NCBI GenBank assembly: GCA_001630475.1
Contig: KV419421.1
Coordinates: 153,519-217,518, forward strand
Length of the DNA: 64,000 nt
Direction of reading: 5' to 3'
Source: Sistotremastrum niveocremeum HHB9708
Taxonomy: Eukaryota; Basidiomycota; Agaricomycetes; Sistotremastrales; Sistotremastraceae
The notes beneath the pieces were generated by a model, which worked only from the letters and a program-made list of their open reading frames with translations, had not been told where the DNA came from and ran no database searches. Shown here piece by piece: positions 24,251 to 35,448 of this stretch. Every line of letters starts with the position of its first letter. Position 1 is the first letter of the stretch. Position numbers and translations under genes: made by a program.

Positions 24251-25826
24251 CTACGATAAGCTGGCACCTATCAAAGTAGGCGCGACGCAGGGACCGTGTT
24301 GCGTCTTGATCAAATGCGTCTTGCCGGTCGCAGAATCGACCCATGCGGCTTCCTTCGTGGGAAGAGTCGTAAAGCCTATAAACAACCGATTCAATGCCGT
24401 TCAGATAGGATCGACTCGAATAAGGGTTGATCGAGCAACGCGCACTTACCCGGTTGGATTGTTTCGAAGATCTTCTTCTTAGGGTTCAGCTGGGCCAGGG
24501 GTTCCTTATCTTCAAAGCCCTCGAAGTATATCCGCTCTCCGGGGATGCGAGACGCTTCGGGCACACTGACCAGTTCGATACCGCTATCTTTTCCGTCTTT
24601 AGAGCTCGCCTATCGAGTGTGGATACCGTGTCAGTTACACTCGCTTGACGATAACGGTAAAAAGACCGAGAACGTACACAAAGAACCATTGCGAAGGACT
24701 TGATCCCTCTCATATTTGCCGGCTTCAGGTTGCACTGCGAAATTCCAGGAACACGTTAGCAACGTGGCCTTCTGATAAGCTCTGATCGATCGACATACGA
24801 CAGCAATTAGCCACTTATCACGCATTTCTTCGATAGGAATATAGTTGACTAAACCGGAAACAACCGTTCTTGGTCCCTCGGGTTCTCCCAGATCAATTTG
24901 CTGTTCGCGTACGATCAGTTCGATGCGACAGACATTTATCCAAATGGCGTAAATGCTACATACCTCAACGTATAACCCATCGGCATCAGGGTGCTTCTTG
25001 ACTGTGTGAAGAACGGGGTGTCAATGCCGGACCAGCGCAGAACGATGCAAACGAGAACGAGGACGAACCATCGACGATATGGCCCACTCTCAAATCGATC
25101 ATGGAAGGGATCGGAGCACCCGAATCATCAGAAGAAGCTGGTACGGCCGCACCCTTCCCTGCTTTATCTTTGGATGCGGGGGCAGCTCCTGCAGCTTTAG
25201 GTTCCTTCGGCTTCTTTTCCTTCTTAGCTTTCCCCTCTGACTGCGCAGGCACCTCGGCCGCCTCAGTCGACACGGCCGGTGTTGCATCCTTTTTGGGAAC
25301 CGAAGCTTCAGGTGCAGGAGCTTTTGGTGCCTTCTCCTTTTTCACTTTCACTTCGGTCTTGCGTTCGCCTTTTGGTGCATTCTCGATATCGAACGTCACG
25401 GGTGAGAATGATGATGATGAAGTGGGGAATCCGGGCTGATGTTGAATATGGTCAAACCATCGAGTGACGGAAGGTAAAGCGTAGTACTCGGCAGGAGTGA
25501 GTTTTGCCTGGAAAGAAAATTTCTCTTGAGCGATCTCATTAGGAGAAAGAGCCCAAACGTACCACGGTAGGATGGACGGCTGCGTACACGACGAAATCCG
25601 CTAGTGATGGATAGTTCGAAACCAAGTACGTTCTCGTTTTCAAATCGGTGTTCAATTCGGACAACTGGATTCCGCTGGTCGCACGATCGATCCAAGCAGT
25701 CACTTCAGCCTTCTCCTTCTCTGTTTCTCCAGGACTGGGCGAAGGAGTGATAGAGTCTATGAAACTCTTGACAGCAGGGTCTGAAATCGACGATGGTCCA
25801 GATGACCCCGCTTGAACGCTAGACAT
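24251..25826 (-). CDS. ARC1: ARC1/AIMP-like tRNA-binding cofactor of aminoacyl-tRNA synthetases, 394 aa
   Basis: Scaffold that binds tRNA and holds methionyl/glutamyl-tRNA synthetases. Seven exons (25826-25563, 25507-25069, 25001-24964, 24900-24799, 24734-24678, 24609-24450, 24375-24251) give 395 codons. The first 130 residues form a GST-C-like domain (YPSLADFVVYAAVHP). A Lys/Ala/Pro-rich linker follows, typical of ARC1 tRNA binding. The C-terminal OB-fold of the EMAP-II/Arc1/Trbp111 type has IDLRVGHIVDVKKHPDAD, VVSGLVNYIP and CNLKPANMRGIKSFAM. The frame stays open for 60 codons upstream of this start, back to an ATG at 26006; that extension is basic and Ser-rich like a mitochondrial leader (see findings). 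Confidence 0.93.
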
Positions 25827-26051
25827 GGCTTTGTGAATGAGGATGGAGGTGCGGAAAGGGTGATTTTCGAGGTTTAAATTGATCCCTTGAGAAATGAGAG
25901 GACGAGAAGACTTCGCTGTGCTAGAGAAGAGAGACGCTTGCGAGACACGAGTCAAGGATGATGGAAATGACTTGGAAAGTGAAGTAACCCTCAGCCGTAG
26001 CCGCATGCACTGTGGCACTTCGGATGTCGGCTTGCGGAAGACCACTCTCGC

Positions 26052-27277
26052 ATGAACCAACTCGACCAACTCACAGATGATAACTTGAAAGGTCTTCCTC
26101 CAGAAATATGGCATAAAATATTTGGCGAGGTCATTTGGTCCCCCGAGCGTGAACTGTCTCCACCACACATTGATGATGGATGTCTTTATCGGGCTCTAAG
26201 TTGGTGGGATACCGAAGGTTGGATTTGCCATTCCTACGATTCTCATATTCATGATCTCTAAATCTGGGTTGGCCGTCAGATATATGGTCCATGCACAAGA
26301 AGCGCGCGAGGCTCAGAGAGGCTATCTGGGCTATCATCTTGACCTGTCACGCCTGGTCAGATATGGGGCTCGAATTACTCTATCATCACGTCGACTTTTG
26401 CTTCAATCACAATCCGCGACACACCCCGAGAACTCTGAAGGTGGACTATAGCTATTCCGATGAAGAAGAAGTACCGTACGCTAGATGGATAAAAAATGTC
26501 GTTGTCGGGAGTGCGGCAAAGCCACCTGATTTCGTATGGCTCCTCAACAACTGTCATGGAATCAAACGGATGTGTTATTATACGAGCGTCGTCCAATGGC
26601 CCTCTGCGAACCACCTCCTCGAAGGATTTTCTTCCCTGCAGACTCTCGCCCTCCACGGCCACGAAGATTCTGAGGAGGCTCGTCCGCTCCCACGATGCTT
26701 TCCGAACATAAGAAATCTTCTACTATCAGGGGATACCTCCAGGCTCAGGATAGACAAATGGGAGCTGCCTAGACTCGAGCACTTGTGTCTATCCGAAATG
26801 CCTCGTGCTGTCGCCGATGAAACTCTTCGTGTTCACGGCAAATCCATACAGGTCTTGCTGATGAAGGACATCGGGCCTATAGACTCCGTTCAAACCTCCG
26901 GCTTCGCACTCGACGAACACTGCCCCAACCTCCTCTCAGTCCTAGCGACTCCAACTTCTCGCGACCGACAGCTAGTCTGTTCGTATCACAAAAGTCTTCG
27001 AGTCATCGCACTCGCACGGCGTCTACCGTGCTATAACACAAAGAACGAGAACACTTCTTGGGCCCGCTATTCCACATACATCCGAAACTGCATTCCGCTC
27101 CTCATTAAATCGAACTTCCCATCGCTTGAACAGGTCGAACTACCGCCTGATCTCCCCGATTCCGAAGGCAGCTTGTATAATCTATACAACGAACCCGCTC
27201 TGCATGTATACAAGCAGCGCGCAATGCAGGAAAAGATAAAATTCGTCTTTACCACAAGTCATGACCTCGCGCTCTAA
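26052..27277 (+). CDS. F-box-like protein, 375 aa
   Basis: Two exons, 26052-26181 and 26280-27277, summing to 376 codons. The N-terminus has the F-box core LPPEIWHKIFGEVIW, and after the intron the second half of the box (ILTCHAWSDMGLELLYHHVDF, given in part). This pattern of 'LP.E....I' followed by 'C..W......LY..V' is normal for Agaricomycete F-box proteins, which recruit targets to SCF ubiquitin ligases. The rest contains irregular leucine-rich segments (LQTLALHGHED, IRNLLLSGD, LEHLCLSEMP), probably substrate-binding. The donor at 26182 is less certain than the acceptor. It starts only 45 bp from the furthest upstream ATG of ARC1, on the opposite strand. Confidence 0.75.
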
Positions 27278-27705
27278 GGCCTTCATGCGAAGCATGCATG
27301 GTATCATAAATCCCGATTCGTGTCTTTTCTCTTTGTCTCAGTCTTATTTGTCACCGTGTGCTTTAGCTCGTCAACTCCTGGGTCTTCAGAAACTTCAGAG
27401 GTCCCTGTATTGCGTTATATTCTTTTCACTGTTTGGCAAGCTCCCGGCATGTATTAATAAATATGTTCAAGAAGACACAAAGAGATGCGCCCCTGGGACG
27501 GAATATTTAATCCAACGCCGGGACTCGACCGATCCAGGGCGAGCTAGCACAGAACTCAATATTCTGGATGGTGGTCCATATAGCACTATATAGCATCGAC
27601 GAGTTCCAGGCTTTTGAGATCACAGATTTATTCAAAAAGATACATTCATCGACATTTGATCAGAAAGACACACGCTAGACAATGCTAGCTACAGATTTCC
27701 TTTGC
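27278..27705. other. Convergent intergenic region
   Basis: 428 bp between the stops of the F-box gene and the minus-strand lectin. Nothing recognisable. Confidence 0.5.
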
Positions 27706-28140
27706 TCAGCCAATGGTGATATTGACTACGAGGTTATCGCCATCGGCGACGGCGTAATTGAGGGTGAAGGTCCTCTGAGGGTTCTGAACTTGGAAATGGG
27801 TATTCTGAGCCTCCCTGGCTGCCGCGCGGTCGGGATTGCCGTTGTAGTACGAAGTGTTGACGGTGAGACCGGTCTGATCGCCCGGGATGTTAGTGACGAT
27901 ATGTCCCCAACGCAAGAAGTTATGAATGCCGAGAGTGGCGACAAAGTTCTCGCCGGTATCGTTGACGAAGCGAAGGGCACCAGAGGTGCCGCTTCCAGTC
28001 ATGTTCAGGACGTATTCGCCATCGCCCTCGTTCAAGTTCCAGGTGCCGCCATTGGCGTAGTTCCACACGGTGTTTTCGACGAGGCGGAAGAACGTCTTGG
28101 GGTTGGTTTGAAAGACGCGAGCGGTGATGGTGTATGGCAT
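27706..28140 (-). CDS. Fungal fruit-body lectin (ABL/XCL family), copy 1, 144 aa
   Basis: Intact single-exon coding region of the fungal fruit-body lectin family, cytosolic homotetrameric lectins that bind Gal-beta-1,3-GalNAc and GlcNAc and are thought to deter fungus-feeding animals. Hallmarks: MPYTITARVFQTNPKTFF start, [41 protein letters not shown] and DQTGLTVN. The length matches the family's usual 140-145 residues, and no signal peptide is present, also normal. A 58-nt intron (28199-28142, GTTCGT donor) lies in the 5' UTR one base before the ATG. The same intron is found in copy 2 at 31380. Confidence 0.96.
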   Translation of the reverse strand: MPYTITARVFQTNPKTFFRLVENTVWNYANGGTWNLNEGDGEYVLNMTGSGTSGALRFVNDTGENFVATLGIHNFLRWGHIVTNIPGDQTGLTVNTSYYNGNPDRAAAREAQNTHFQVQNPQRTFTLNYAVADGDNLVVNITIG

Positions 28141-28141
28141 T

Positions 28142-28199
28142 CTATGAAATAAAATTATCAGTGACAAACTCGAAGTTATGCAATGAGGGGGCAACGAAC
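28142..28199 (-). other. 5'-UTR intron of lectin copy 1
   Basis: GTTCGT donor, TTTCATAG acceptor, followed by a single A and then the start codon. Position and donor are the same in the second lectin gene. Confidence 0.7.
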
Positions 28200-31154
28200 G
28201 TGATAGTAGAGACGGAATTCGTCGAGTTAGCTAGTTAGATTTGAGAGGAAAGCTGCACGGGAAAGAAAGGTAGATCAGTGACAGAGAGGCAAACGGCGAG
28301 TTAGAGACGTACGCGCACTGAGAAGTACTGAACTGAATATTCGACTAACGAACTTGACCCACATTATATACACTTCTGAAGTGAGAGGTGCGACATAACA
28401 ACGACCCGTGTCCTTCGCATCGAAATGTCAGCTGCTAGCTTTGGGCGATTTTCTCAGGCCATGAAGATTCTCGAATAGCGGTGCAAAAAGATAGAATAGG
28501 GCTTCCACAAATACATTCGTAATGAAAGAGTGCAGGGCTAATTGAAACTGAATTCAAGAGTCCCGCCTAGTGAAATGAGAGTCACGAGGACCGATGAGCA
28601 TTTTTGGTCGTGCTGGTTTGTGAGCAACGTTGAGAGTGGCATAATTGCGGAGCAAGACACAAAGTGGCCGTGGGGCCCGAACCCTGCCAAAGATTCAGGA
28701 ACTGTTACGTCGGAATGGCGCACTGTCCGGGCGAGTTGACAGCACTTCCATGAAGTGTCAATGCGTGTATTCAGGCATGAAGTACGTATCGCGCTGACAT
28801 CGGGTGTTCCGTGATAGAAGACGTCGTTCCCGGATCGCAATAGACATAGACAAGTATCTTTTCGGAATCCCGCGCTTTGTGCGCACTTTGCCCCAACATC
28901 ACGATAATATGGGAGTCGGATGTGTACGAATTGCCGAGTAATAAGACGATTGACATTAGGTTGAATGGCTTCAACGTACCGCAACATACTGAATATGCAG
29001 CAGAGGTTATGCTTGCAACTAGTATGCTTCGATTCTTAGAGTTTGACGCGGCGTTAAACATCTGGCAGGCTGCGGATACCAAAGGAGCTTGCGTTGGTAG
29101 CTGTCACCAGGGTTGGTTTGGAGATGCGAAAAGAAAAGGAGGACCTTAACGATTGTGAGTGCGGAAGAGATCGAAATCACGGCATCACCCTCATCAACCT
29201 CATCAACCTCCAGGCGCGATTCCTATACCGTGTACAACGAATGGGATCTCCCCCTTACGACAGTACGCAGGGTTTATGATTGACAGCGGCAATGTGATGA
29301 ACCGCGCTGCTTGAGTGCAGTGTGGCTCGAGGTCCGGTCGAATCGTCGAATCCATTTTCGTTTCAATTGTCGGTACGAGCCCAAGTTCACAGCAGATTCC
29401 TGACTATCACTCCAAGTTACAGAGAGCCGATACATCTGTTGTTTCATGGGAATAGCCTATTGAGAACGCGTCCTTGGACGCTTCGACCGCCTCTGGAAGC
29501 GTAGTCGAACGCATGAGGAAGAAAAGGAAACAAGCTTTGCATCGGGTAAATCCGACTCCGATCCGATACTCCTCCAAGTTCGTTTTGACTGGCAAGCTTT
29601 TCTCATAGCCTCGTCTAGACCGAACCAGACAACTGATACCGAACTCGGACAAACACTCTTGCTATATTTTGTCACAAAGCTTGGAGTTCAAGTTTCATCG
29701 TCAATTTTGGGTGGCCGGTTCGAGTCTCCTGCACCCAGCAGCACCTTGGACTCTTGAAACAGATCTCCACGAGTGTGGTCCTTCAGTACAAATCAGGTTT
29801 CAATCAGACACACGGGCTTTTGTTTCGACATACGTACTGTACATTAGCTCGGCCAATCAGAGATTGAATCCTCCTTGTACTACATCGGCTCCTCAGCATA
29901 TGTTTTGCCGGATTCTTTCAATGGTGAGATCATGCACATCGTTTCTATCACCACTCGTGTCTAAGTATCACGCCATCAGGTAGTTGAAGCAGCTCTTCAG
30001 TCTTCGCTCCACGTTCTAACTTTCATTCATGTCATGCCAGTGACACCGTATACGTACCGGTAACCAATTTTTTTGAATAGGTGGGACCCTCCGTCGGTCA
30101 TAGGATAGCATGCTTGACATTATGTATAGGAACTTTGGTTAGAATGTCGTGAGAGGACGAGCACAAGACGCAGTTCGGATCAGTCCGCTGAACGTGTCAC
30201 ATCTTCCAATACCTTCGGACGAGCTTGGCTCGCGATTAGAGACACCAGGATCGACATCGCTACTCGGATCGAAGTTGATGCACGTTCATGATCTACGCGT
30301 CAAAATGAAAGACACAACGAACGATCCCATGACTGTCCCTGAGGTCCACAAAGAATTACAACCTTTGAACTCTCGTGCGGTTCGGACGACTGGATAATAA
30401 GTCAGCTATGTTCCTCCTACTTCTCGTGATGCGACAGATGACCAGCATTCGCCCACGCGATGCCTGTAGTCTCTATTGGTTGCATTCTCGCTTCCGCATC
30501 TTCCATAGCATCGACGGATCCTGACTTTTCTATGACTCTTAGGACCAATCACCACAGCTATGTGGCTAGGAAGGATTTGGCGAGCTGGTCCGAGCCTTTT
30601 TCATTACCTGGCACCTGGTCTGGGCGAAACATCCTCTTGCAGGAAGAAACGTTGTAGACATCAGTTGATACAAAACATACTCGAACACAATAGCTGGAAT
30701 CTCAGGGTCCGATGTGTTCCAACTGAATGCTCTTTTTGGAAGATTACTCTTCATTACCATCATCGAACAATACTACTTCTCTGGTCTCCGGGATCTACGG
30801 CTCTTCAGACTTTCAATCAAGGGAACTCCACCCGCCTCAATCCACAATCGCGCAACTTCGCACCACACCAGTCATGACAGGACGCGCTTCGATCTTCTCG
30901 GGACTCTTTTCTAGCCCCTCGATGGCACGAGTTCGTTAAGTCATTGTGACGAAGGTCTTGGTCCGAGCTGTCAGCGAGATGGTATTGGCGGAATGTGAAG
31001 TCGAGTTTTCTGTGCGACAATCACACCCTCCGATCCTGGGCCTTGGGTTTCAAGAAAAATGACGTTTGTGCAGAACTCCGCCGACATCCCGATGTGAAAG
31101 GGATTTGGGAACGCTATTGTCATGTCTGCGATTCACACGCACCCCTGCAGGAAG
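28200..31154. other. 3-kb intergenic region between the divergent lectin genes
   Basis: No supported gene. Frames of 60-149 codons exist, but none has family similarity. A short tandem CTCATCAAC x3 lies near 29187-29213. TATA motifs mark both edges (28363 minus strand, 31155 plus strand). The region may hold shared regulatory DNA for fruit-body expression, which is inference only. Confidence 0.5.
28363..28370 (-). promoter_or_regulatory. TATA box of lectin copy 1
   Basis: TATATAAT on the minus strand, 223-230 bp upstream of the ATG at 28140, including the 58-nt UTR intron. Position resembles that in copy 2. Confidence 0.55.
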
Positions 31155-31164
31155 TATATAAAAA
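31155..31164 (+). promoter_or_regulatory. TATA box of lectin copy 2
   Basis: TATATAAAAA, 216-225 bp upstream of the ATG at 31380, at nearly the same distance as in copy 1. Confidence 0.6.
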
Positions 31165-31322
31165 GGTTGATTCGGCCAGGGCAATCTTCAGTTCACTACA
31201 TTTCAGTGCACGTACGTTCCCAAATTGACATCTGCCTCCCAGTTGCTAATCACTCCCTTCATTTATAGTGCAACTTTCATTCCAAATCTAGCCAACTCGG
31301 CAACTTCAGCCTCTACCATCAT

Positions 31323-31811
<489 letters not shown>

Positions 31812-32540
31812 GCGCGAGGCAAATTCACCGTTGTCACATCGTGTATTTCTGTAAACAATTGTCAATGAATGTATCTGTTTGATTACTCCTCGGGCGTTGT
31901 GAAATTGATCTCAAGAAGCCGAGACTTATCAGACGATAAAAGGTGGAAACCTATGACTAACGAACCTTTGCAGGAGAGAGCCTGAGTTCGTGGATTGATG
32001 GCGGAGGGCCTGATAGATCTAGAAAGTCGATATCGCAGCATGTTCCATACAGGCGAATTTTCAATCGAAGGGAGTTGGGAAAACAAAACTCAATCACGAT
32101 ACAATCTATTAAAGCTCGTTGCTGGAGAGCGATGAAAGTGCGCGGATGGAGAATAAGTATCCAGAGACGAAGGCCTGGAGATTCAAATTGAGACAGGTCG
32201 CCTCACCTCGAGCTCCCTCCCGCAGCTGCGTTGCCCTTTATAATTGCGTGATAGATCAAGCTTGTGGCAGATGTCAAAGTTTCAAACAATTGTTTTCAAG
32301 CAAGGTTCGAGTTTTTAAATTTCAAGGGCGGTACGCAGAACCACGGCCCGGACACCGTCCGAAAAAGCCGTCTCGTGTCATTACGTAACCTCAACCACTT
32401 TCGCGGTCCACTGCGATCGATTGGCGCAACAAGCTTACATTGTCAGCTATATTGTCATCGCGAGCTCGGGATTATTCCTTATACAATCTTTATAGTGGAC
32501 AGACATCGCCTTTCAAGACGAAGGGTAGCAGCCTACGACG
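31812..32540. other. Intergenic; right part is the promoter half of a tandem duplication
   Basis: From about 32281 the sequence is similar to that starting at about 35190, with CATTACGTAACCTCAACCAC shared exactly. Nothing else recognised. Confidence 0.55.
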
Positions 32541-34890
32541 ATGTCTTCTCAAGTGTCCTCTGGTACATCGTAAGATCAACATCCATCCAATGTACCTTGA
32601 ATGCTGACTTTTCTCTCGTATGCACAGGTTTGAACCTATCAACGATCCAGATTCTCTCACAGGAAGCGGTATGTTGAGCTTGCGGTTTCACCTGTGTGTC
32701 TGGGTCCATAATATTGCCATGTTCTGTAGAAACGGCTCTCGTTACTCGCAAGAGCCAGCAGCGCTCCAGTCCATTGACCTTCTCCTTTCCCAGCGAAATC
32801 CTCTCTTTAATCTTCGAATGTTCCCATCAAGATGCCTTTCAATCACAAGCGGCGCCCCTCGACGCCTTCCGATCTCTGCAACACGTGCTTAACCTAACCC
32901 ACGTGTAGGTCCGCTTCTCTTATGACCTCTTCAAACGATGACAAATTCCGGTTATTCATAGGTGCTCAAGATGGAGAGACATCGCATTAGCAGACCCACT
33001 ACTCTGGAGCACGATTGTTTTGACGTGGCCCGATGAAGTGGTTGATGTTTTCGTCAAGCGCTGCAATGCTACCGGATTGCGGCTCTTTCTCAATATGTTC
33101 GACGGGGACAAAAATTTCTTCTACGCTGATGCCATGCTCCCTGCGGGAAAATTGAAGAGCATTGGAAATCGGATAACCGAAAACGTCAGAAGCATTGTGA
33201 CATTGGATCTGGCGTTATCTGTGTATGAGCTTGATAGCAGTTTGGGCTCAGAAGACGAAGATGACACAGAGTTTTCTCTTGGGCAAATGTGTTCCCCCTT
33301 TCTGAATGCCAAAGCTCCCTCTCTCAGAAATTTCTTCCTCTCAATGGAAGGCGAACCTGAGGACAGTCATTTCTTTGTGGACGAGCTATTCCTGCACCAT
33401 GCACCGAATCTGAAAACTCTCCAACTCTATGGAACAGACATACGCCTCTCAAGAGCATCATTCCCCGACCTCACTTCTCTTTCCCTTGGTATCAGCGGAC
33501 CTCATGGTCTTCTTTATCCCCTGCAGGACATTCCCTCCGTGCTTTCACAATTCCCGCGTTTGGAAACTCTGGTTTTGGAACATCATTCTGAATATCTATC
33601 ACCAGCGGAGACAGAGGCTCTCTGCGATTATTCAATCTCTTCATCCCATACCGTTCTGCAACACATGGGATCTCTGACATTTGAGGGTCTACGAGGAGAC
33701 CAAATCATATACATCCTCGAGCACCTTGAATGCCCTTCCCTCCAAACGTTTTGCACTTCGCTGAGCTTTGACCAGGCTGCAGAAACACCATTCCCTCGTT
33801 TCCCCGCCTGGATGCATAAAATCTTCAAAGACGTGCGACGTCTTGACCTCTATCTTGTAAACCAAGGCTTCGACATCGAGTTCGCAAACGGAACACCAGC
33901 GAAATCGTTTTCGTGGGAGATCTTATACACAGGCATGCCACACAGTGCTCCCGATACGTGTCTGGAACTGTGCCTCGACATTTTCCCACTCCTCAATCCC
34001 GAAATTCTACGTTTCCGAGGTGCCTTTGACCTTTTGACACTCAACGAGCCGTCCATGCATATTTGGCGAAGTATTCTTTCATGCTTTTCTCGCTTGAACA
34101 CGATTATCGCGGATCATCGGACCAGGATCGAAAATCTCATTGAAGTCCTAGCGGAGATCGAACTTGTATGTCCCACCCTTCAGGAGCTCGACATCCGTGG
34201 CGCGCGGTTCATAGGAAAACGATTGCATCGGATGTTGGTCCAAAGACGAGCATGTGGTGGAGGCATCCGGAGGCTCAATATTGATATGAAAGACTGTGAG
34301 ATCTACGACGCCGAACGATCCGAACCCACCTTGCAAGCAGTGAACGCAGGCGCGATCACCTTCGACCCAGCATATGGCCCGAAAGATCTTGTGGAAGTGT
34401 TTTCAGGCGACGTGAGATTCTTGCAACACGACTCGATACCCCCCGTGCCCAAGTTTCCTGCCCCTGGACCAAGTTTCTTCTCGGATTCCTCCTTCAGCGG
34501 GCTTCTCGGCAGCCTTGACGATTTTCCCGAGGACTTCAACTCATTTGATGATATCAATTTTGAGTAAGTTCAGCTCGGCTTTTCATTCAACAGATCTTTC
34601 TAACACCCCGAGAAAGTAGGGACTTCGATGCGTGGCTCAATCGGGAGCCTTAGAAAGACGGGATAGGACTCTTGTGACGACATTTCCTGCTTTCCTTCGT
34701 ATTCGCCTTAGCCGGTAACATTCTCGAATCAGGTTTTAAGATCAAACTCCATACCAGCAATAGCGGTCATGATGCCGAACTTATTTTACGTCAAGCTGTG
34801 CTTACTAGTAAAGGCTCAAATGAGAGAAAAGGTTGAAAACAGAATTTTGTACCAGTATGAGCAACACGATCTCGTTCCTATAAGTGCTTC
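32281..34890 (+). repeat. Tandem duplication unit A (F-box gene plus flanks)
   Basis: Promoter, all five exons, introns and about 230 bp of 3' flank align with unit B at a constant offset of about 2.9 kb. Confidence 0.8.
32541..34653 (+). CDS. F-box/LRR-like protein, tandem copy A, 627 aa
   Basis: Five exons: 32541-32569, 32628-32668, 32730-32904, 32962-34563 and 34617-34653, sum 628 codons. F-box at about residues 35-85: LTFSFPSEILSLIFECSHQD, then the HVCSRWRDIALADPLLWSTI block typical of Agaricomycete F-box proteins. The remainder contains irregular leucine-rich repeats (LKTLQLYGTDIRLS, LTSLSLGISG, LETLVLEHHSE), an acidic loop (GSEDEDDTE) and a conserved region ending ELDIRGARFIGKRLHRMLVQRR. 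The last exon adds DRDFDAWLNREP. Its donor is GA|GTAAGT, in which GAG TAA would be read if unspliced, so intron retention stops the protein after NFE. Likely an SCF substrate receptor; targets unknown. Confidence 0.85.
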
Positions 34891-35448
34891 TTCCGAAATG
34901 ACCCTACGCACCCGATCCGTATTGCAGCTGTTTTGCCAGTTTGCTGCATATAGTAACATAACAATAGGCGTAACCTCTAGGAAATGCAGCAATCAGAGAG
35001 GTCCCGAAACTAGACCATTGAACGAATTCCAGTTCATGACTTGATCTCCCGTTTTAGTATTGACATGGCCCAATGGACGGTCAATATATCCTGGAAGGTG
35101 CTCAATGCCCGTAAAGCAAATCATGACGTCCCCAAAGTCACTGACTTAGGACATTGATGTCTTTGGCTACACATCAATTCAACTGCCCAAACAATCTTTT
35201 CAAAGCAAATGATGAGTCTGAATTTTCAAGCTACAAGTACTCATCCCTGCGGCCCGGGCTCTGTCCGGACCAGCCGCCGCAGGTCATTACGTAACCTCAA
35301 CCACTTCCGCCGTCCACCACTTTCGCGACTGGCTCAACAAGCTCACATCGCCCGGTACGTCGTCGTCGCGAGCTCAAAGTTATCATCTGTAACCTCTCAT
35401 ACGGCAGGTATTGCCCTTGAAGACGACGGTCAGCAGCAGCCCACGACG
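34654..35448. other. Intergenic between tandem F-box copies
   Basis: Contains the 3' flank of unit A (to about 34890) and the promoter of copy B (from about 35190). No further gene. Confidence 0.6.

Noticed and set aside
27490-27580. Possible tRNA T-arm (GGTCGAGTCCCGGC on the minus strand)
   Set aside because: Lacks the TTC of the T-loop, and no acceptor or D-arm pairing could be made.
28538-28987. 149-codon minus-strand frame between the lectins
   Set aside because: No recognisable family, no TATA or splice context; not better than chance for 3 kb of sequence.
29690-29760. GGTTCGAGTC motif resembling a tRNA T-loop
   Set aside because: The flanking bases do not form the 5-bp T stem and no acceptor stem pairs.
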